A stretch of 64,000 bases of DNA from VRUE01 sp963704545. GTDB lineage: Bacteria; Actinomycetota; Thermoleophilia; Solirubrobacterales; 70-9. Where the stretch lies: assembly GCA_963704545.1 (NCBI GenBank), contig OY969915.1, positions 1,922,001-1,986,000 on the forward strand, given 5' to 3'. Of the stretch, positions 34,112 to 42,777 are shown in pieces. The notes under the pieces were generated by a model. The model saw only the letters and a list, made by a program, of their open reading frames with translations, was not told where the DNA came from and ran no database searches. Numbering within the stretch: the first letter of the stretch is position 1; each line of letters opens with the position of its first letter. A program made the position numbers and the translations under genes.

Positions 34112-35218
34112 ATGCGAACGGCGATCGTCTCCGACCTGCACCTCGGCTCCGCCGGCGGCGAGGACCTTCTGCGCGACGCGGCGATCCGCAGGACCCTGCT
34201 CGAGGAGATCGGCGGCGCCGACCGCCTCGTCCTGCTCGGCGACGCGCTCGAGCTGCGCGAGCTGCAGCTGCCGCGGGTGCTCGAGATCGCCCAGCCCTTC
34301 TTCGAGGACCTGGGCAGGGCGATGGCCGGGCGGCGGGTCGTCCTCGTGCCCGGCAACCACGACCACCGCCTGGCCGAGCCCCTGCTCGAAGAGCTGGCGC
34401 TCGCCGGCGGCACGCTCGGGCTCGAGCACCGCGCCCTCGCGGCGGGCGAGCCGGCGGGCCGGATCGCCGGCTGGCTCGGCGAGGCCGAGCTCAGCATCGC
34501 CTACCCGGGCATCTGGATTCGCGACGACGTCTACGCCACCCACGGCCACTACATGGACTGCCACATGTCGCTGCCGCGCCTGGAGTGCGTCGCGGCGGCG
34601 GCGATGATGCGCACCGCCGGGCACCCCCCGGATCCGGCGGCCCCGCCCGACTACGAGCGCATCCTGCGCCCCCTCTACGGCTTCTCATTCGGCCTCGCCG
34701 CGGCTGGGATGAGGCCCGGCGCCAGCCGCCCCTCCGAACGCGCCTGGAACGCCTTCTCCGGCCGCCGCAACGGCGGGCGCGTCCGGCGGGCCACGGTCAA
34801 GGCCGCCTTCGGGGCCGGCGTGCCGGCAAGCGTCTGGCTGCTCAACCGCCTCTTCCGCGCCGAGTTCGATCCCGACCTCTCCCCCGCCTCGATCGCCCGC
34901 AGCGGCATCGACGCCGCCACCGAGCTGACGCGGCGGCTGCGGGTCGAGGCGGCTCACACGATCACGGGCCACACCCACCATGCCGGCCCCGAAGAGGGCT
35001 CCGCGCACTGGCAGCTACCCGGCGGCGGTCAGCTGCACAACACCGGCAGCTGGGTCTTCGCCGACGCCTTCCACCACCCCGGCGCACCGCCTGGCCCCTA
35101 CTGGCCGGGGACCGTCACCTGGGTCGGCGACGAGGGGCCGCCGCGACGCGTACGCCTGCTCGTCGACCGCCCGCGCGAGGAGCTGCGGGAGGCGGTCAGC
35201 CGAGCCAGTCGGCGATGA
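34112..35218 (+). CDS. metallophosphoesterase (calcineurin-like)
   Basis: The protein has 368 aa. The dinuclear-metal motifs are in order: IVSDLHLGS, LLGDALELRE, VPGNHDHRL, ATHGHYMDCH and ITGHTHHAG. The family hydrolyses phosphate esters; the substrate (UDP-diacylglucosamine-like, phospholipid or other) cannot be told. The start is ATG 34112 with TAGGTT 7 nt upstream; a TTG 9 nt earlier is also in frame. Its 3' end overlaps the convergent dehalogenase by 23 nt. Confidence 0.88.
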   Translation: MRTAIVSDLHLGSAGGEDLLRDAAIRRTLLEEIGGADRLVLLGDALELRELQLPRVLEIAQPFFEDLGRAMAGRRVVLVPGNHDHRLAEPLLEELALAGGTLGLEHRALAAGEPAGRIAGWLGEAELSIAYPGIWIRDDVYATHGHYMDCHMSLPRLECVAAAAMMRTAGHPPDPAAPPDYERILRPLYGFSFGLAAAGMRPGASRPSERAWNAFSGRRNGGRVRRATVKAAFGAGVPASVWLLNRLFRAEFDPDLSPASIARSGIDAATELTRRLRVEAAHTITGHTHHAGPEEGSAHWQLPGGGQLHNTGSWVFADAFHHPGAPPGPYWPGTVTWVGDEGPPRRVRLLVDRPREELREAVSRASRR

Positions 35219-36068
35219 TCTCGCCGATCCGAGGGCCGGCGTCCTCCTGGAGGAAATGACCCGCGTCCTCGATCGGCCGCGGCGCCGGGAAGTTGAGCTG
35301 GGTCGAGACCCGCTCGCCGACCGAGAAGGGGAGGATCGGGTCCGAGTCGGCCCAGAGGACAAGCGTCGGGCGCTCGTCCTCGCGCAGCGCGTCGGCGACT
35401 CGTTTGCCCTCGGCGGCGCCGGGGGAGTCGGGCTCGGTCGGCAGGATCAACGGGAAGGCACGGGCGCCTGCCTTGGCCTCGGGGGTCGGGTAGGGAGCTT
35501 CATAGGCGGCGATCACATCGTCGCCGGGGTCGTTCTTGCAGCCGCCGCGCACCAGCATCCCCACCGGAACGTCGGCGTTGTCGCGAACGAACTCGCGGAA
35601 CATCAGCCAGGCCTCGCTCATCCGCTGCTGCCCGGTGAACGGTCCGGTCTCCATGATCACGATGCGCGAGAAGCGGTCGGGGTGCTCGACCGCCAGTCGC
35701 AGCCCAATCGGACCGCCCCAGTCGTGGACGACGGCCGTCGCGTCGCGCACGTCGAGCTCCTCCAGCAGCTTCGACATCAGCTCCACGTGGCGGTCGTAGG
35801 TGTACCACTCGAGGTCGGTGGGCTTGTCGGAGCGGCCGAAGCCGGCGTAGTCGGGAGCGATGCAGCGGTAGCCGGCGTCGCGCACCGGCGGGATCACCTT
35901 GCGCCAGAGGAACGACCAGGTCGGCTCACCGTGGAAGAAGACGACGGGCTTGCCCTCACCCTCGTCGAGGAAGGCGAGCCGCAACCCGTCGACCTCACGG
36001 TAGCTCGACTCGAAGGGGAAGTCGGGAAGCCCCTGCAGCGCCTCCTCGGGGGTACGAACGACGTCCAT
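35196..36068 (-). CDS. haloalkane dehalogenase (DhlA-like, HLD-I)
   Basis: The protein has 290 aa. HGEPTWSFLWRKVIPP and VVHDWGGPIGLRLA carry the Glu/Trp halide-binding residues and the Asp nucleophile (HDWGG); the acid is in WADSDPILPF and the His in AGHFLQEDAG. This set is that of subfamily I enzymes, which hydrolyse carbon-halogen bonds without cofactor. The start is ATG 36068, with TAGTCT 8 nt upstream. The natural substrate is unknown, and an epoxide hydrolase-like relative is less likely because the nucleophile context is DWGGP. Confidence 0.85.
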   Translation of the reverse strand: MDVVRTPEEALQGLPDFPFESSYREVDGLRLAFLDEGEGKPVVFFHGEPTWSFLWRKVIPPVRDAGYRCIAPDYAGFGRSDKPTDLEWYTYDRHVELMSKLLEELDVRDATAVVHDWGGPIGLRLAVEHPDRFSRIVIMETGPFTGQQRMSEAWLMFREFVRDNADVPVGMLVRGGCKNDPGDDVIAAYEAPYPTPEAKAGARAFPLILPTEPDSPGAAEGKRVADALREDERPTLVLWADSDPILPFSVGERVSTQLNFPAPRPIEDAGHFLQEDAGPRIGEIIADWLG

Positions 36069-36212
36069 TGCCGGGCAGACTAGTCGAAGGGCGGATTGCG
36101 AATGCAAGCAGGAGAAGTGCCAGGCGCAGGAACCCTTCACCCGGCCCCGAACGCGCTCCTAACGTTTCCACACCTTTATCCCGTCCATCTTGCAATCACG
36201 AAAGGGTTACTC

Positions 36213-36596
36213 ATGAATGACGAGAGCCTTGTCAGTGGCTGGTGGGTCTTCGCCGGCGTCCTTCTCCTGGTCGCCGGTGTCCTGAACATCATCTACGGCA
36301 TCGCCGCGATCGGCGACTCGAAGTTCTTCACGGAGAACGCCACCTTCATCCTCAGCGGCCTGAACACCTGGGGCTGGATCATCCTGATCATCGGCGTGCT
36401 CGAGCTCGTCGCCGCCTTCTCGCTCTTCTCCGGGGGTGAATTCGGGCGCTGGTTCGGCATCTTCATCGCCGCCCTCAACGCGATGGGCGCACTGCTCTCG
36501 ATCCCGGCCTACCCCTTCTGGTCGCTGGCGATCTTCGCGCTCGCGATCATCATCATCTACAAGCTGTCCGAGGGGCCCGAAGGCTCCGTCAGCTAG
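36213..36596 (+). CDS. DUF7144-like membrane protein
   Basis: The protein has 127 aa with four membrane helices. WWVFAGVLLLVAGVLNIIYGIAAI, then LNTWGWIILIIGVLELVAAFSLF, GRWFGIFIAALNAMGALLSI and PFWSLAIFALAIIIIYKL match a common actinobacterial family (DUF7144). The start is ATG with AAAGGG 6 nt upstream. A strong terminator follows. Function is unknown. Confidence 0.8.
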   Translation: MNDESLVSGWWVFAGVLLLVAGVLNIIYGIAAIGDSKFFTENATFILSGLNTWGWIILIIGVLELVAAFSLFSGGEFGRWFGIFIAALNAMGALLSIPAYPFWSLAIFALAIIIIYKLSEGPEGSVS

Positions 36597-37665
36597 GCGA
36601 GGAACCAGCTACGCGCTGCGGCTGAAGGCCCCGGGATTCCGGGGCCTTCGTTGTTGTCGAGGCCTGCGCGGCCGGTGCCGGAACCTCGAGGCGTGCCCAG
36701 GGGGCGAGCCGCTCGTTGCCCTCGTAGACGACGTCGGCGCGGCTGAGGCGATCGTCCCAGGCTCGCCGCCGCTCGTCAAAGAGGATGCCGAGGAAGCCGA
36801 GCCCGAAGGGGATCGCGGCCAGGACCATGCCGAGCAGGCGTTTCAGCGATCGCTTCAGGGGCAACCCCTTGCCTTCGACGTCGAGCCTGATCCCGAGGAA
36901 GCGCATGCCGGGCGTCTGCGCGGCGAGCGACCAGAAGCCGACCAGGTAAACGCTGCCGAGCGTGAACCAAATCGTGGTGCCGACCGCCAGCGCGGCGTCG
37001 GAGACGCCGTTGCCGTTGCCGGTGAAGGCCGAGGCGACCAGCGCCGCCACCGCGGCAAGCCCGGAGAAGCCGAGGTTGACGATCAGCGCATCGAGGCCGA
37101 AGGCGGCGGCGCGGGTGACGAGACCTGCTCGGTCGGTCGGCTCGGTGCGGCGCCTGCGGAAGAAGATCCGGCGCACGACCCGCTCGACGACGTTGTCGGC
37201 GCGCTTGGTGCCGTCGCCGATCGTGTGGCCGACGTCGGCAATCAGTCCCACGCCCTGGGCGCTGATCGCGGCGCGTATCTCCGGCGCCTCGGCGATCCGC
37301 TCGACCAGGCGCTGGACCTCCTCGCTTGCCAGCAGCTGCCTCCAGACCTCGTCGACCATCTCGCTGTCGAGCGCGTCGATCAGAGCCCGCTTGACGGTGT
37401 CGCTCTCCAGGGCGCTGTTCATCGCCTCTTCGACCACCGGGCCCTTGATGACCCGCGCCAGGGCCCGTTCGACCGCCTCGCTCTCCACCGCGGCGACCAT
37501 CGCCTCCTCGGCCGCGCTCTCGACCGCGCGGTCGATGCCGGTCGCCTTGGTCACGCTGCGCGCGCTGCGCACTCCCGCGCCCAGGAGGCGCACCGAGAGC
37601 GGCAGCGGCCGGCCCGAGGATCCGTCGCCGGGCGGGTCCGAGTGCGGATCTGGGCCGTCAATCAT
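36589..37665 (-). CDS. RDD family membrane protein with helical N-domain
   Basis: The protein has 358 aa. Residues 40-150 are amphipathic helices rich in Glu/Arg/Ala (AVESAAEEAMVAAVESEAVE-type). Residues 180-310 form the RDD domain with three membrane helices (RAGLVTRAAAFGLDALIVN, the start of the domain, and AQTPGMRFLGIRLDVEGKGL, its usual second motif). RDD proteins are proposed small transporters or chaperones of the membrane. It overlaps the upstream NUDIX stop by 8 nt and, at the other end, the convergent DUF7144 gene and its terminator. Confidence 0.82.
   Translation of the reverse strand: MIDGPDPHSDPPGDGSSGRPLPLSVRLLGAGVRSARSVTKATGIDRAVESAAEEAMVAAVESEAVERALARVIKGPVVEEAMNSALESDTVKRALIDALDSEMVDEVWRQLLASEEVQRLVERIAEAPEIRAAISAQGVGLIADVGHTIGDGTKRADNVVERVVRRIFFRRRRTEPTDRAGLVTRAAAFGLDALIVNLGFSGLAAVAALVASAFTGNGNGVSDAALAVGTTIWFTLGSVYLVGFWSLAAQTPGMRFLGIRLDVEGKGLPLKRSLKRLLGMVLAAIPFGLGFLGILFDERRRAWDDRLSRADVVYEGNERLAPWARLEVPAPAAQASTTTKAPESRGLQPQRVAGSSPS
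36625..36648 (+). terminator. Rho-independent terminator of the DUF7144 gene
   Basis: AAGGCCCCGG and CCGGGGCCTT form a perfect 10-bp stem with loop GATT, followed by CGTTGTTG. It lies inside the last codons of the convergent RDD gene. Confidence 0.75.
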
Positions 37666-38143
37666 CGTCCGGCGAGTATAGGTCGCGCTGGGCCAGGCGA
37701 TCGAGGAACTCGGCCTGGGCGGGGTTGATCTTCTCCCGCGCCGCGTCGAGCCCGAACCACTCCGCCCGGTCCACCTCGGGGAACTCGCGCTCGACGCCGG
37801 AGCGCGGCGGCCACTCCATCGTGAAGGTGTTGCTGCGCAGCTCGGCGGGATCGAAGTCCGCCTCGGCCGTCCAGCAGAGGACCGTCTTGCCGCCCTTCTG
37901 GCGCACCGAGCCCAGCTCGGTCAGGTCGCCGGTGGCGAGCCCGAGCCCGGAGCCCAGCTCCTCCTCGAGCTCGCGCAACGCGCAGGCGCGAGGGTCCTCC
38001 CCCTCTGCGACCTCGCCCTTGGGCACCGACCAGGCGCCGAGGTCCTTCTTCGCCCAGAACGGCCCGCCGGGATGGACGAGCAGCACCTCGAACTCATCGC
38101 CGACGGTGCGATGGAGGAGGATCCCGGCGCTGGTCGCGGCCAT
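37658..38143 (-). CDS. NUDIX hydrolase
   Basis: The protein has 161 aa. The Nudix box GEVAEGEDPRACALRELEEELG is complete (GX5EX7REUXEEXGU). SAGILLHRTVGDEFEVLLVHPGGP and WSVPKGEV suggest the diadenosine-polyphosphate/NUDIX group with a long C-terminal extension (WPPRSGVEREFPEVDRAEWF). It would cleave nucleoside diphosphates linked to another moiety. TACCGT lies 8 nt before the ATG. It is translated together with the downstream RDD gene. Confidence 0.88.
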   Translation of the reverse strand: MAATSAGILLHRTVGDEFEVLLVHPGGPFWAKKDLGAWSVPKGEVAEGEDPRACALRELEEELGSGLGLATGDLTELGSVRQKGGKTVLCWTAEADFDPAELRSNTFTMEWPPRSGVEREFPEVDRAEWFGLDAAREKINPAQAEFLDRLAQRDLYSPDDD

Positions 38144-38162
38144 CGCACCGGACGGTATTCGA

Positions 38163-39329
38163 CTACGCGACTCTTCTCAGCTCCGCCTGGCCGGCGCCGA
38201 TCGCCCCGAGCGCGAGCCGGCTCGCCTCGACGCCGCTCGCCCAGGAGACCTCCGAGAGCAGGCCGGGCGCGGCGACCATGTCACCGGCGAGGAAGACGCC
38301 GGCACCGCGGTCGATCGCGGGGCGATCCCGCCAGCTGAGGCCCGGGTAGTCGAGCGGACCGGTGCGGCCCTCCATCGCCTGCCGCCGGCGCCAGGTCTCG
38401 CGCTCGCGCCAGCCGGAGAACGAGGCGTCGAGCAGGCACTCCAGGCGCAGGCCCACCTGGTCGGTGCTCTCGCCAGGCCGGATCGGTAGCTGCGCCTGCA
38501 CCAGCTCCTCCCCGTCCGGCGCCAGCGAGGGATCCGCGGCGCTGAAGCGCTCGACCCAACCGGCTTCGTCCAGATCGGAGACGACGAAGGGATCGCCGCG
38601 GCGGTGCTCGAGCCCGAGGTCGACGCAGACGGTGCGCCCGGCGGGCCAGCTCAGCGAGTCGTCGCCGAGCAGCTCCCGCGCCTGGCCCAGTTCGGTGGCG
38701 ACGATCACCGGCGGCTCGGGCAGGGCATCCACCGGGTGGCCGGTCTCGATCTCGACCCCGAGGCGTCGCGCCCGCGCCTCGAGCGCCCCGATCATCGATC
38801 CCCAGCCTCCGACCAGGTAGCGCGCGGTGGGCGGCGGGCTGAGCAGGACCCGGACCGAGTGGCCCCAGACGAAGGCGGCCGAGAGCTCGCCGGGGTCGTG
38901 GTGGAAGGTGTAGACGCCGGCGGCGGCGGAGAGCATCGCCGCGGTCCGCTCGTCGGCGTGGCTCGTCACCCAGCCGCGGAAGTCCTGGTCGACCGGGGCC
39001 TCGCGGCCGCGCAGGCGCAGGACCGAGGGGATCGTGCCCAGCGGCGGCGTGCGGCGCACGTCGCCCTGCCAGCGGAAGCGGATCCCGGCCAGCGGCGCGT
39101 TCTTGTACCTGGGCAGCAGCTCGCGCTCCGCCAGCCACTGCCAGAGTGGGCCGTCCTTGTAGATGACGTGGGGGCCGAGGTTGGCCTTGTAGGGACCGAC
39201 CATGCTGCGGGCGCGGCCGCCGAGGGCCTCGTGCGCCTCGAGCAGGCGAACCGGCGCACCGCCTTCGGCGCAACCGATCGCTGCGGTCAGTCCGGCGAGC
39301 CCGCCGCCGACGATCGTGATCCGGCTCAT
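38163..39329 (-). CDS. FAD-dependent amine oxidase/phytoene-dehydrogenase-like protein
   Basis: The protein has 388 aa. RITIVGGGLAGLTAAIGCAEGG-PVRLLEAHEALGGRARS is the FAD-binding fold and GG motif of amine oxidase-type flavoproteins; GVFLAGDMVAAPGLLSEVSWASGVEASRLAL is the C-terminal FAD-contact motif. The start is ATG 39329, preceded by CGAGGAG. It is divergent from a MocR-type regulator 92 nt away that probably controls it. The substrate is unknown. Confidence 0.82.
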   Translation of the reverse strand: MSRITIVGGGLAGLTAAIGCAEGGAPVRLLEAHEALGGRARSMVGPYKANLGPHVIYKDGPLWQWLAERELLPRYKNAPLAGIRFRWQGDVRRTPPLGTIPSVLRLRGREAPVDQDFRGWVTSHADERTAAMLSAAAGVYTFHHDPGELSAAFVWGHSVRVLLSPPPTARYLVGGWGSMIGALEARARRLGVEIETGHPVDALPEPPVIVATELGQARELLGDDSLSWPAGRTVCVDLGLEHRRGDPFVVSDLDEAGWVERFSAADPSLAPDGEELVQAQLPIRPGESTDQVGLRLECLLDASFSGWRERETWRRRQAMEGRTGPLDYPGLSWRDRPAIDRGAGVFLAGDMVAAPGLLSEVSWASGVEASRLALGAIGAGQAELRRVA

Positions 39330-39356
39330 CGCATCTCCTCGCTTTCGCCTCCGCTG

Positions 39357-39420
39357 ACTGGATTGACTGGCCATCCAGGAATGAAGATAGGGGGAAACTG
39401 GATCGCTATACAGTGCCAGT
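39357..39420. promoter_or_regulatory. candidate MocR operator region
   Basis: ACTGGAT occurs twice as direct repeats 40 nt apart (39357 and 39397), with CTGGCCATCCAG between them and CCAGT at 39416. TACAGT (39409-39414) is the -10 box of the regulator. MocR-type proteins commonly bind direct repeats in such divergent regions. Confidence 0.45.
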
Positions 39421-39421
39421 A

Positions 39422-40843
39422 ATGCCTCGTTCAACAGGTCCAGTTGCCATAGCCGGACTGCTGCTGCGGCTCGATCGCGAAGCGGAGACGCCGCTGCACG
39501 AACAGGTCGAGCGCTCGATCCGCGAGGACATCCGGGCGGGACGGCTGGTCGCCGGGACGCGGTTGCCCTCGACCCGCAGCCTCGCGGCTGAGCTTGGGAT
39601 CTCGCGCGGCGTCGTCAGTGAGGCCTACGGCCAACTCGCTGCCGAGGGGTACCTGCTCGCCGGCCAGGGGGCGCCGACGCGGGTCGCCCTCACCGTTCGT
39701 GCGCAGACGCCACGGCCGCCGGCGCGGTCGCTGCAGCCCAGCCTTCCCTACCGCCTCGATCCCGGCCTCCCCGACCTGGCCGGCTTTCCGCGCGATCGCT
39801 GGCTGCGCTCGCTGCGGGCCGCCTGGCGCGAGGCGCCGATCGACGCCGTCGACTACCCGGACCCGCGCGGCGTCCCGTCCCTGCGCGAGGCGCTGGCCGA
39901 GTACCTGGGGCGGGTTCGGGGAGCCGCGGCCGACCCCGAGCACCTGCTCGTCTGCACCGGCTTCGCCCAGGGCCTCTCGCTGATCGCCCGCTGGCTGCAC
40001 GGCCGTGGGGTCGAGCGGGTCGCCCTGGAGGACCCCGGCTGGCACACGCACCGACTGATCGTCGAGCAGGCCGGGATCGAGGTGGTGCCGATCGCAGTCG
40101 ACGACGAGGGGCTGCGGGTCGAGGACCTCGAGACGACCGAGGCCACCGCCGTGATCGTCACCCCCGCCCACCAGTTCCCGACCGGGCGGGTGCTGAGCAG
40201 CGAGCGGCGGGCGGCGCTGATCGAGTGGGCGGAGCGGGGAGAGCGGCTGATCGTCGAGGACGACTTCGACGCCGAGCTGCGCTATGACCGGGCCGGCGTC
40301 GGCGCGCTCCAGGGCCTCGCGCCGGAGCGGGTCGCCTACATCGGTTCGGCGAGCAAGCGCCTGGTGCCGGGCATGCGGCTCGGCTGGATGCTGACCCCGT
40401 CCTGGCTGGGCTGGCCGCTGATCTCGGTGAAGGCGATCGAGGACCGCGGCTCGGAGACGATCGGCCAGCTCGCCCTCCAGGACTTCATCGCGCGAGGCGA
40501 GCTCGACCGCCACCTCCGCCGCATGCGGTTGCGCTACCAGCGCCGCCGCGAGGCTCTGATGGACGCGCTGGCACGCCACATCCCCGACGCCCGCGTCGCG
40601 GAGGGCGCCGCCGGCCTCTACGAGCTGGCCGAGCTTCCCGCCGACGTCGACGAGCCCGGCCTGATCGCCGCCGCCGCCGCCCGCGGGGTAGCCCTCGAGG
40701 GCCTGGGCCTGCACCGCTTCAAGCCGGGCGGGCGGCCCGGCCTCGTCCTCGGCTTCGGCGGCCTCCCCGAGCCCGCGATCGAGCAGGGAATCCGGCTCGT
40801 GGCGGAGGTGCTCGATCGGGCCGGGGCCGACCGGCGAGCGTGA
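39422..40843 (+). CDS. MocR/PdxR-type transcriptional regulator with aminotransferase domain
   Basis: The protein has 473 aa. An N-terminal GntR winged helix (LHEQVERSIREDIRAGRLVAGTRLPSTRSLAAELGISRGVVSEAY) is joined to a fold-type I aminotransferase domain: VDYPDPRGVPSLREALAEYL, TPAHQFPTGRVLS and IGSASKRLVPGMRLGWM with the PLP-binding Lys. Such regulators sense PLP or amino compounds. The ATG is 7 nt after TACAGT. The divergent flavin oxidase is the likely target. Confidence 0.9.
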   Translation: MPRSTGPVAIAGLLLRLDREAETPLHEQVERSIREDIRAGRLVAGTRLPSTRSLAAELGISRGVVSEAYGQLAAEGYLLAGQGAPTRVALTVRAQTPRPPARSLQPSLPYRLDPGLPDLAGFPRDRWLRSLRAAWREAPIDAVDYPDPRGVPSLREALAEYLGRVRGAAADPEHLLVCTGFAQGLSLIARWLHGRGVERVALEDPGWHTHRLIVEQAGIEVVPIAVDDEGLRVEDLETTEATAVIVTPAHQFPTGRVLSSERRAALIEWAERGERLIVEDDFDAELRYDRAGVGALQGLAPERVAYIGSASKRLVPGMRLGWMLTPSWLGWPLISVKAIEDRGSETIGQLALQDFIARGELDRHLRRMRLRYQRRREALMDALARHIPDARVAEGAAGLYELAELPADVDEPGLIAAAAARGVALEGLGLHRFKPGGRPGLVLGFGGLPEPAIEQGIRLVAEVLDRAGADRRA

Positions 40844-40904
40844 AAGAGTCGGCGGAGACCGACCAACCCCAGAAGCGCACCGCTCTCGAAAGGAGCTGCC
40901 AGTC

Positions 40905-42077
40905 GTGCAGAACAAGATCCGGCTCGCCACGGCATTTGTCCTTGCCGCTCTCGCCCTCGCCGCCGCGGGCTGCGGCGGCTCAGGCTCCGACGACACCAGC
41001 AGCAGCTCGGACAGCTTTCGAGTCGGGCTCGAGGCACCCCTCTCGGGCGAACAGGCGGCGCTCGGCAAGGGCATGCTGAAGGGCGCCGAACTGGCAGCGA
41101 CGCAGCTCAACGCCGAGAACGGGATCCTGGGCAGGCAGGTCGAGATCGTCCCGATCGACGACGCCGCCGACCCGGCGACGGGAGTGAAGGCGGCGAAGTC
41201 CGCCATCGCGACTGGCCTCGACGGCATCGTCGGCCCGTACAACTCGGGCGTCGGCGTCGAGACTCTGCCCCTCTACATGAAGGCCGGCCTGGTGCCGATC
41301 AGGTTGACCTCCGACACCTCGACCAACAGCCTCGGCTTCACGCTGCAGCCGATGACCTACCAGATCGCCCCCGTCGCCTCACAGGCGCTGACCGGCTGGC
41401 TGGGCGCCGAGACCGTCGCCATCGCCTACGACCCGACCCAGAACTACACCGTCTCGGTGTCCAGGGCGCTGAGGGGGTCGCTCGAAGCAGTCGGCGTCAC
41501 CGTGACCGCCTTCGAGAAGGTGAAGCCCGGCGAGAAGAGCTACGCCGACGTGGTCGAAAAGCTCGCCGCTACGAATCCGGACGTCATCTACGCGGCCGTC
41601 TACTTCCCGGAGGGCGGCCTGATCGCCAAGGAGATGCGGGAGGGAGAAGTCGAATCGCAGTGCATCGCGGACTATGCGTCGTATGACACCGGCTTCGTCG
41701 AAACGGCCGGCGTCGCGGCCGCCCGAGCCTGTCCCGTGGTCGGCGTGCCCGCGCCCGAGGACTTCTCCGGCGCGGCCGCCAAGGTGGCCGAGTACCGCGA
41801 CGAGTTCGGCGAGGCTCCCGGCACCTGGAGCCCTTACACCTACGACTCGCTGAACTTCCTCGCCGACGGCATCGAGAAGGCAGGCGGCACCGCTGCCAAG
41901 AAGCTCACCACCGCCCTCGACGGCGTCAGGGGCTGGCAGGGATGGACCGGCTCGGTCACGATCGACCCCCGCAGCGGGAACCGCCAGCCCGCAACCGTGG
42001 TGATCGTCGACACGGACGCGGATGGCCAGCTCCACGTCGACGAGGACTGGGCCAAGGCGGTCGACGCGCCCTATTAG
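40905..42077 (+). CDS. branched-chain amino-acid-type ABC transporter substrate-binding lipoprotein
   Basis: The protein has 390 aa. A lipobox LAAAGCG lies at about residue 18-24, then a Ser-rich spacer and a periplasmic-binding type I (LivJ-like) fold: FRVGLEAPLSGEQAALGKGMLKGAELAATQLN and GILGRQVEIVPIDDAADPATGVKAAKSAI. The start is GTG with GAAAGGAG upstream. No permease or ATPase genes are next to it, so it may be an orphan receptor or work with distant LivHMGF genes. Confidence 0.9.
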   Translation: MQNKIRLATAFVLAALALAAAGCGGSGSDDTSSSSDSFRVGLEAPLSGEQAALGKGMLKGAELAATQLNAENGILGRQVEIVPIDDAADPATGVKAAKSAIATGLDGIVGPYNSGVGVETLPLYMKAGLVPIRLTSDTSTNSLGFTLQPMTYQIAPVASQALTGWLGAETVAIAYDPTQNYTVSVSRALRGSLEAVGVTVTAFEKVKPGEKSYADVVEKLAATNPDVIYAAVYFPEGGLIAKEMREGEVESQCIADYASYDTGFVETAGVAAARACPVVGVPAPEDFSGAAAKVAEYRDEFGEAPGTWSPYTYDSLNFLADGIEKAGGTAAKKLTTALDGVRGWQGWTGSVTIDPRSGNRQPATVVIVDTDADGQLHVDEDWAKAVDAPY

Positions 42078-42106
42078 GGCGCGTCCCAACTACGCAACGC
42101 GCCTGG

Positions 42107-42610
42107 CTAGCGTGGGGTGAGCTGGACGATCGGGATCGTCCGGTTCGCCTTCGCCGCCTCCCGGCGGTACGCCGCGTAGGGCGCGAAGACGCGGTCGGCG
42201 AGGGCCCAGAGCCGGTCGCGGTCGGCCTCGTCGTCCACCACGGTCGCCCGCATCGAGATGCCGCCGAAGGTGACGTCGGGATGGGCCTGGAGGTTGTGAA
42301 ACCACGCCGGGTGGCTGGCAAGGCCAAGTTTCGAGGCGACGATCGTGACCCGCTCCCCGTCGTGGAAGTAGATGACCACGTTGCGTCGCACCGCCCCACT
42401 CTTGGCCCCCCGGGTTTCGAGCAGGGCGGTCGGCATCACGAGCCCCATCCCGAGGCGACCTCCGGTCAGCCGCATCAGATACGGATCGAGCCTCCAAACC
42501 AGGTGAACCGACATGAACCTGCCCAAACGCGTGTTGGCGAGCGCGGCGTAGACGCGGGCGAACAGACCGGAGCGACGGTTGGGATCAACGTACTTGAGCT
42601 GAGCGGGCAT
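42107..42610 (-). CDS. Ddn-like F420-dependent nitroreductase family protein
   Basis: The protein has 167 aa. LLETRGAKSGAVRRNVVIYFHDGERVTIVASKLGLASHPAWFHNLQAHPDV is the hallmark of the deazaflavin (F420H2)-dependent nitroreductase family. These bind F420 and reduce quinones or nitro compounds. AAGGAG lies upstream of the ATG. The F420 biosynthesis genes at the right end of the window fit this cofactor. Confidence 0.9.
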   Translation of the reverse strand: MPAQLKYVDPNRRSGLFARVYAALANTRLGRFMSVHLVWRLDPYLMRLTGGRLGMGLVMPTALLETRGAKSGAVRRNVVIYFHDGERVTIVASKLGLASHPAWFHNLQAHPDVTFGGISMRATVVDDEADRDRLWALADRVFAPYAAYRREAAKANRTIPIVQLTPR

Positions 42611-42777
42611 CGCGGGTCTCCTTCGGCGTGATCATCCGGTGTTGCGCAGACCGGTCATCGGCCTTGCTGGACGGTATTTGAATCGGATCGACCCACCGGG
42701 CGGACCGCCGGGCATATACCACATAGGTCTCTTAGAGGTACAGCGCTGTCAATCACTCAGCTGGAATACTCGCGGGC

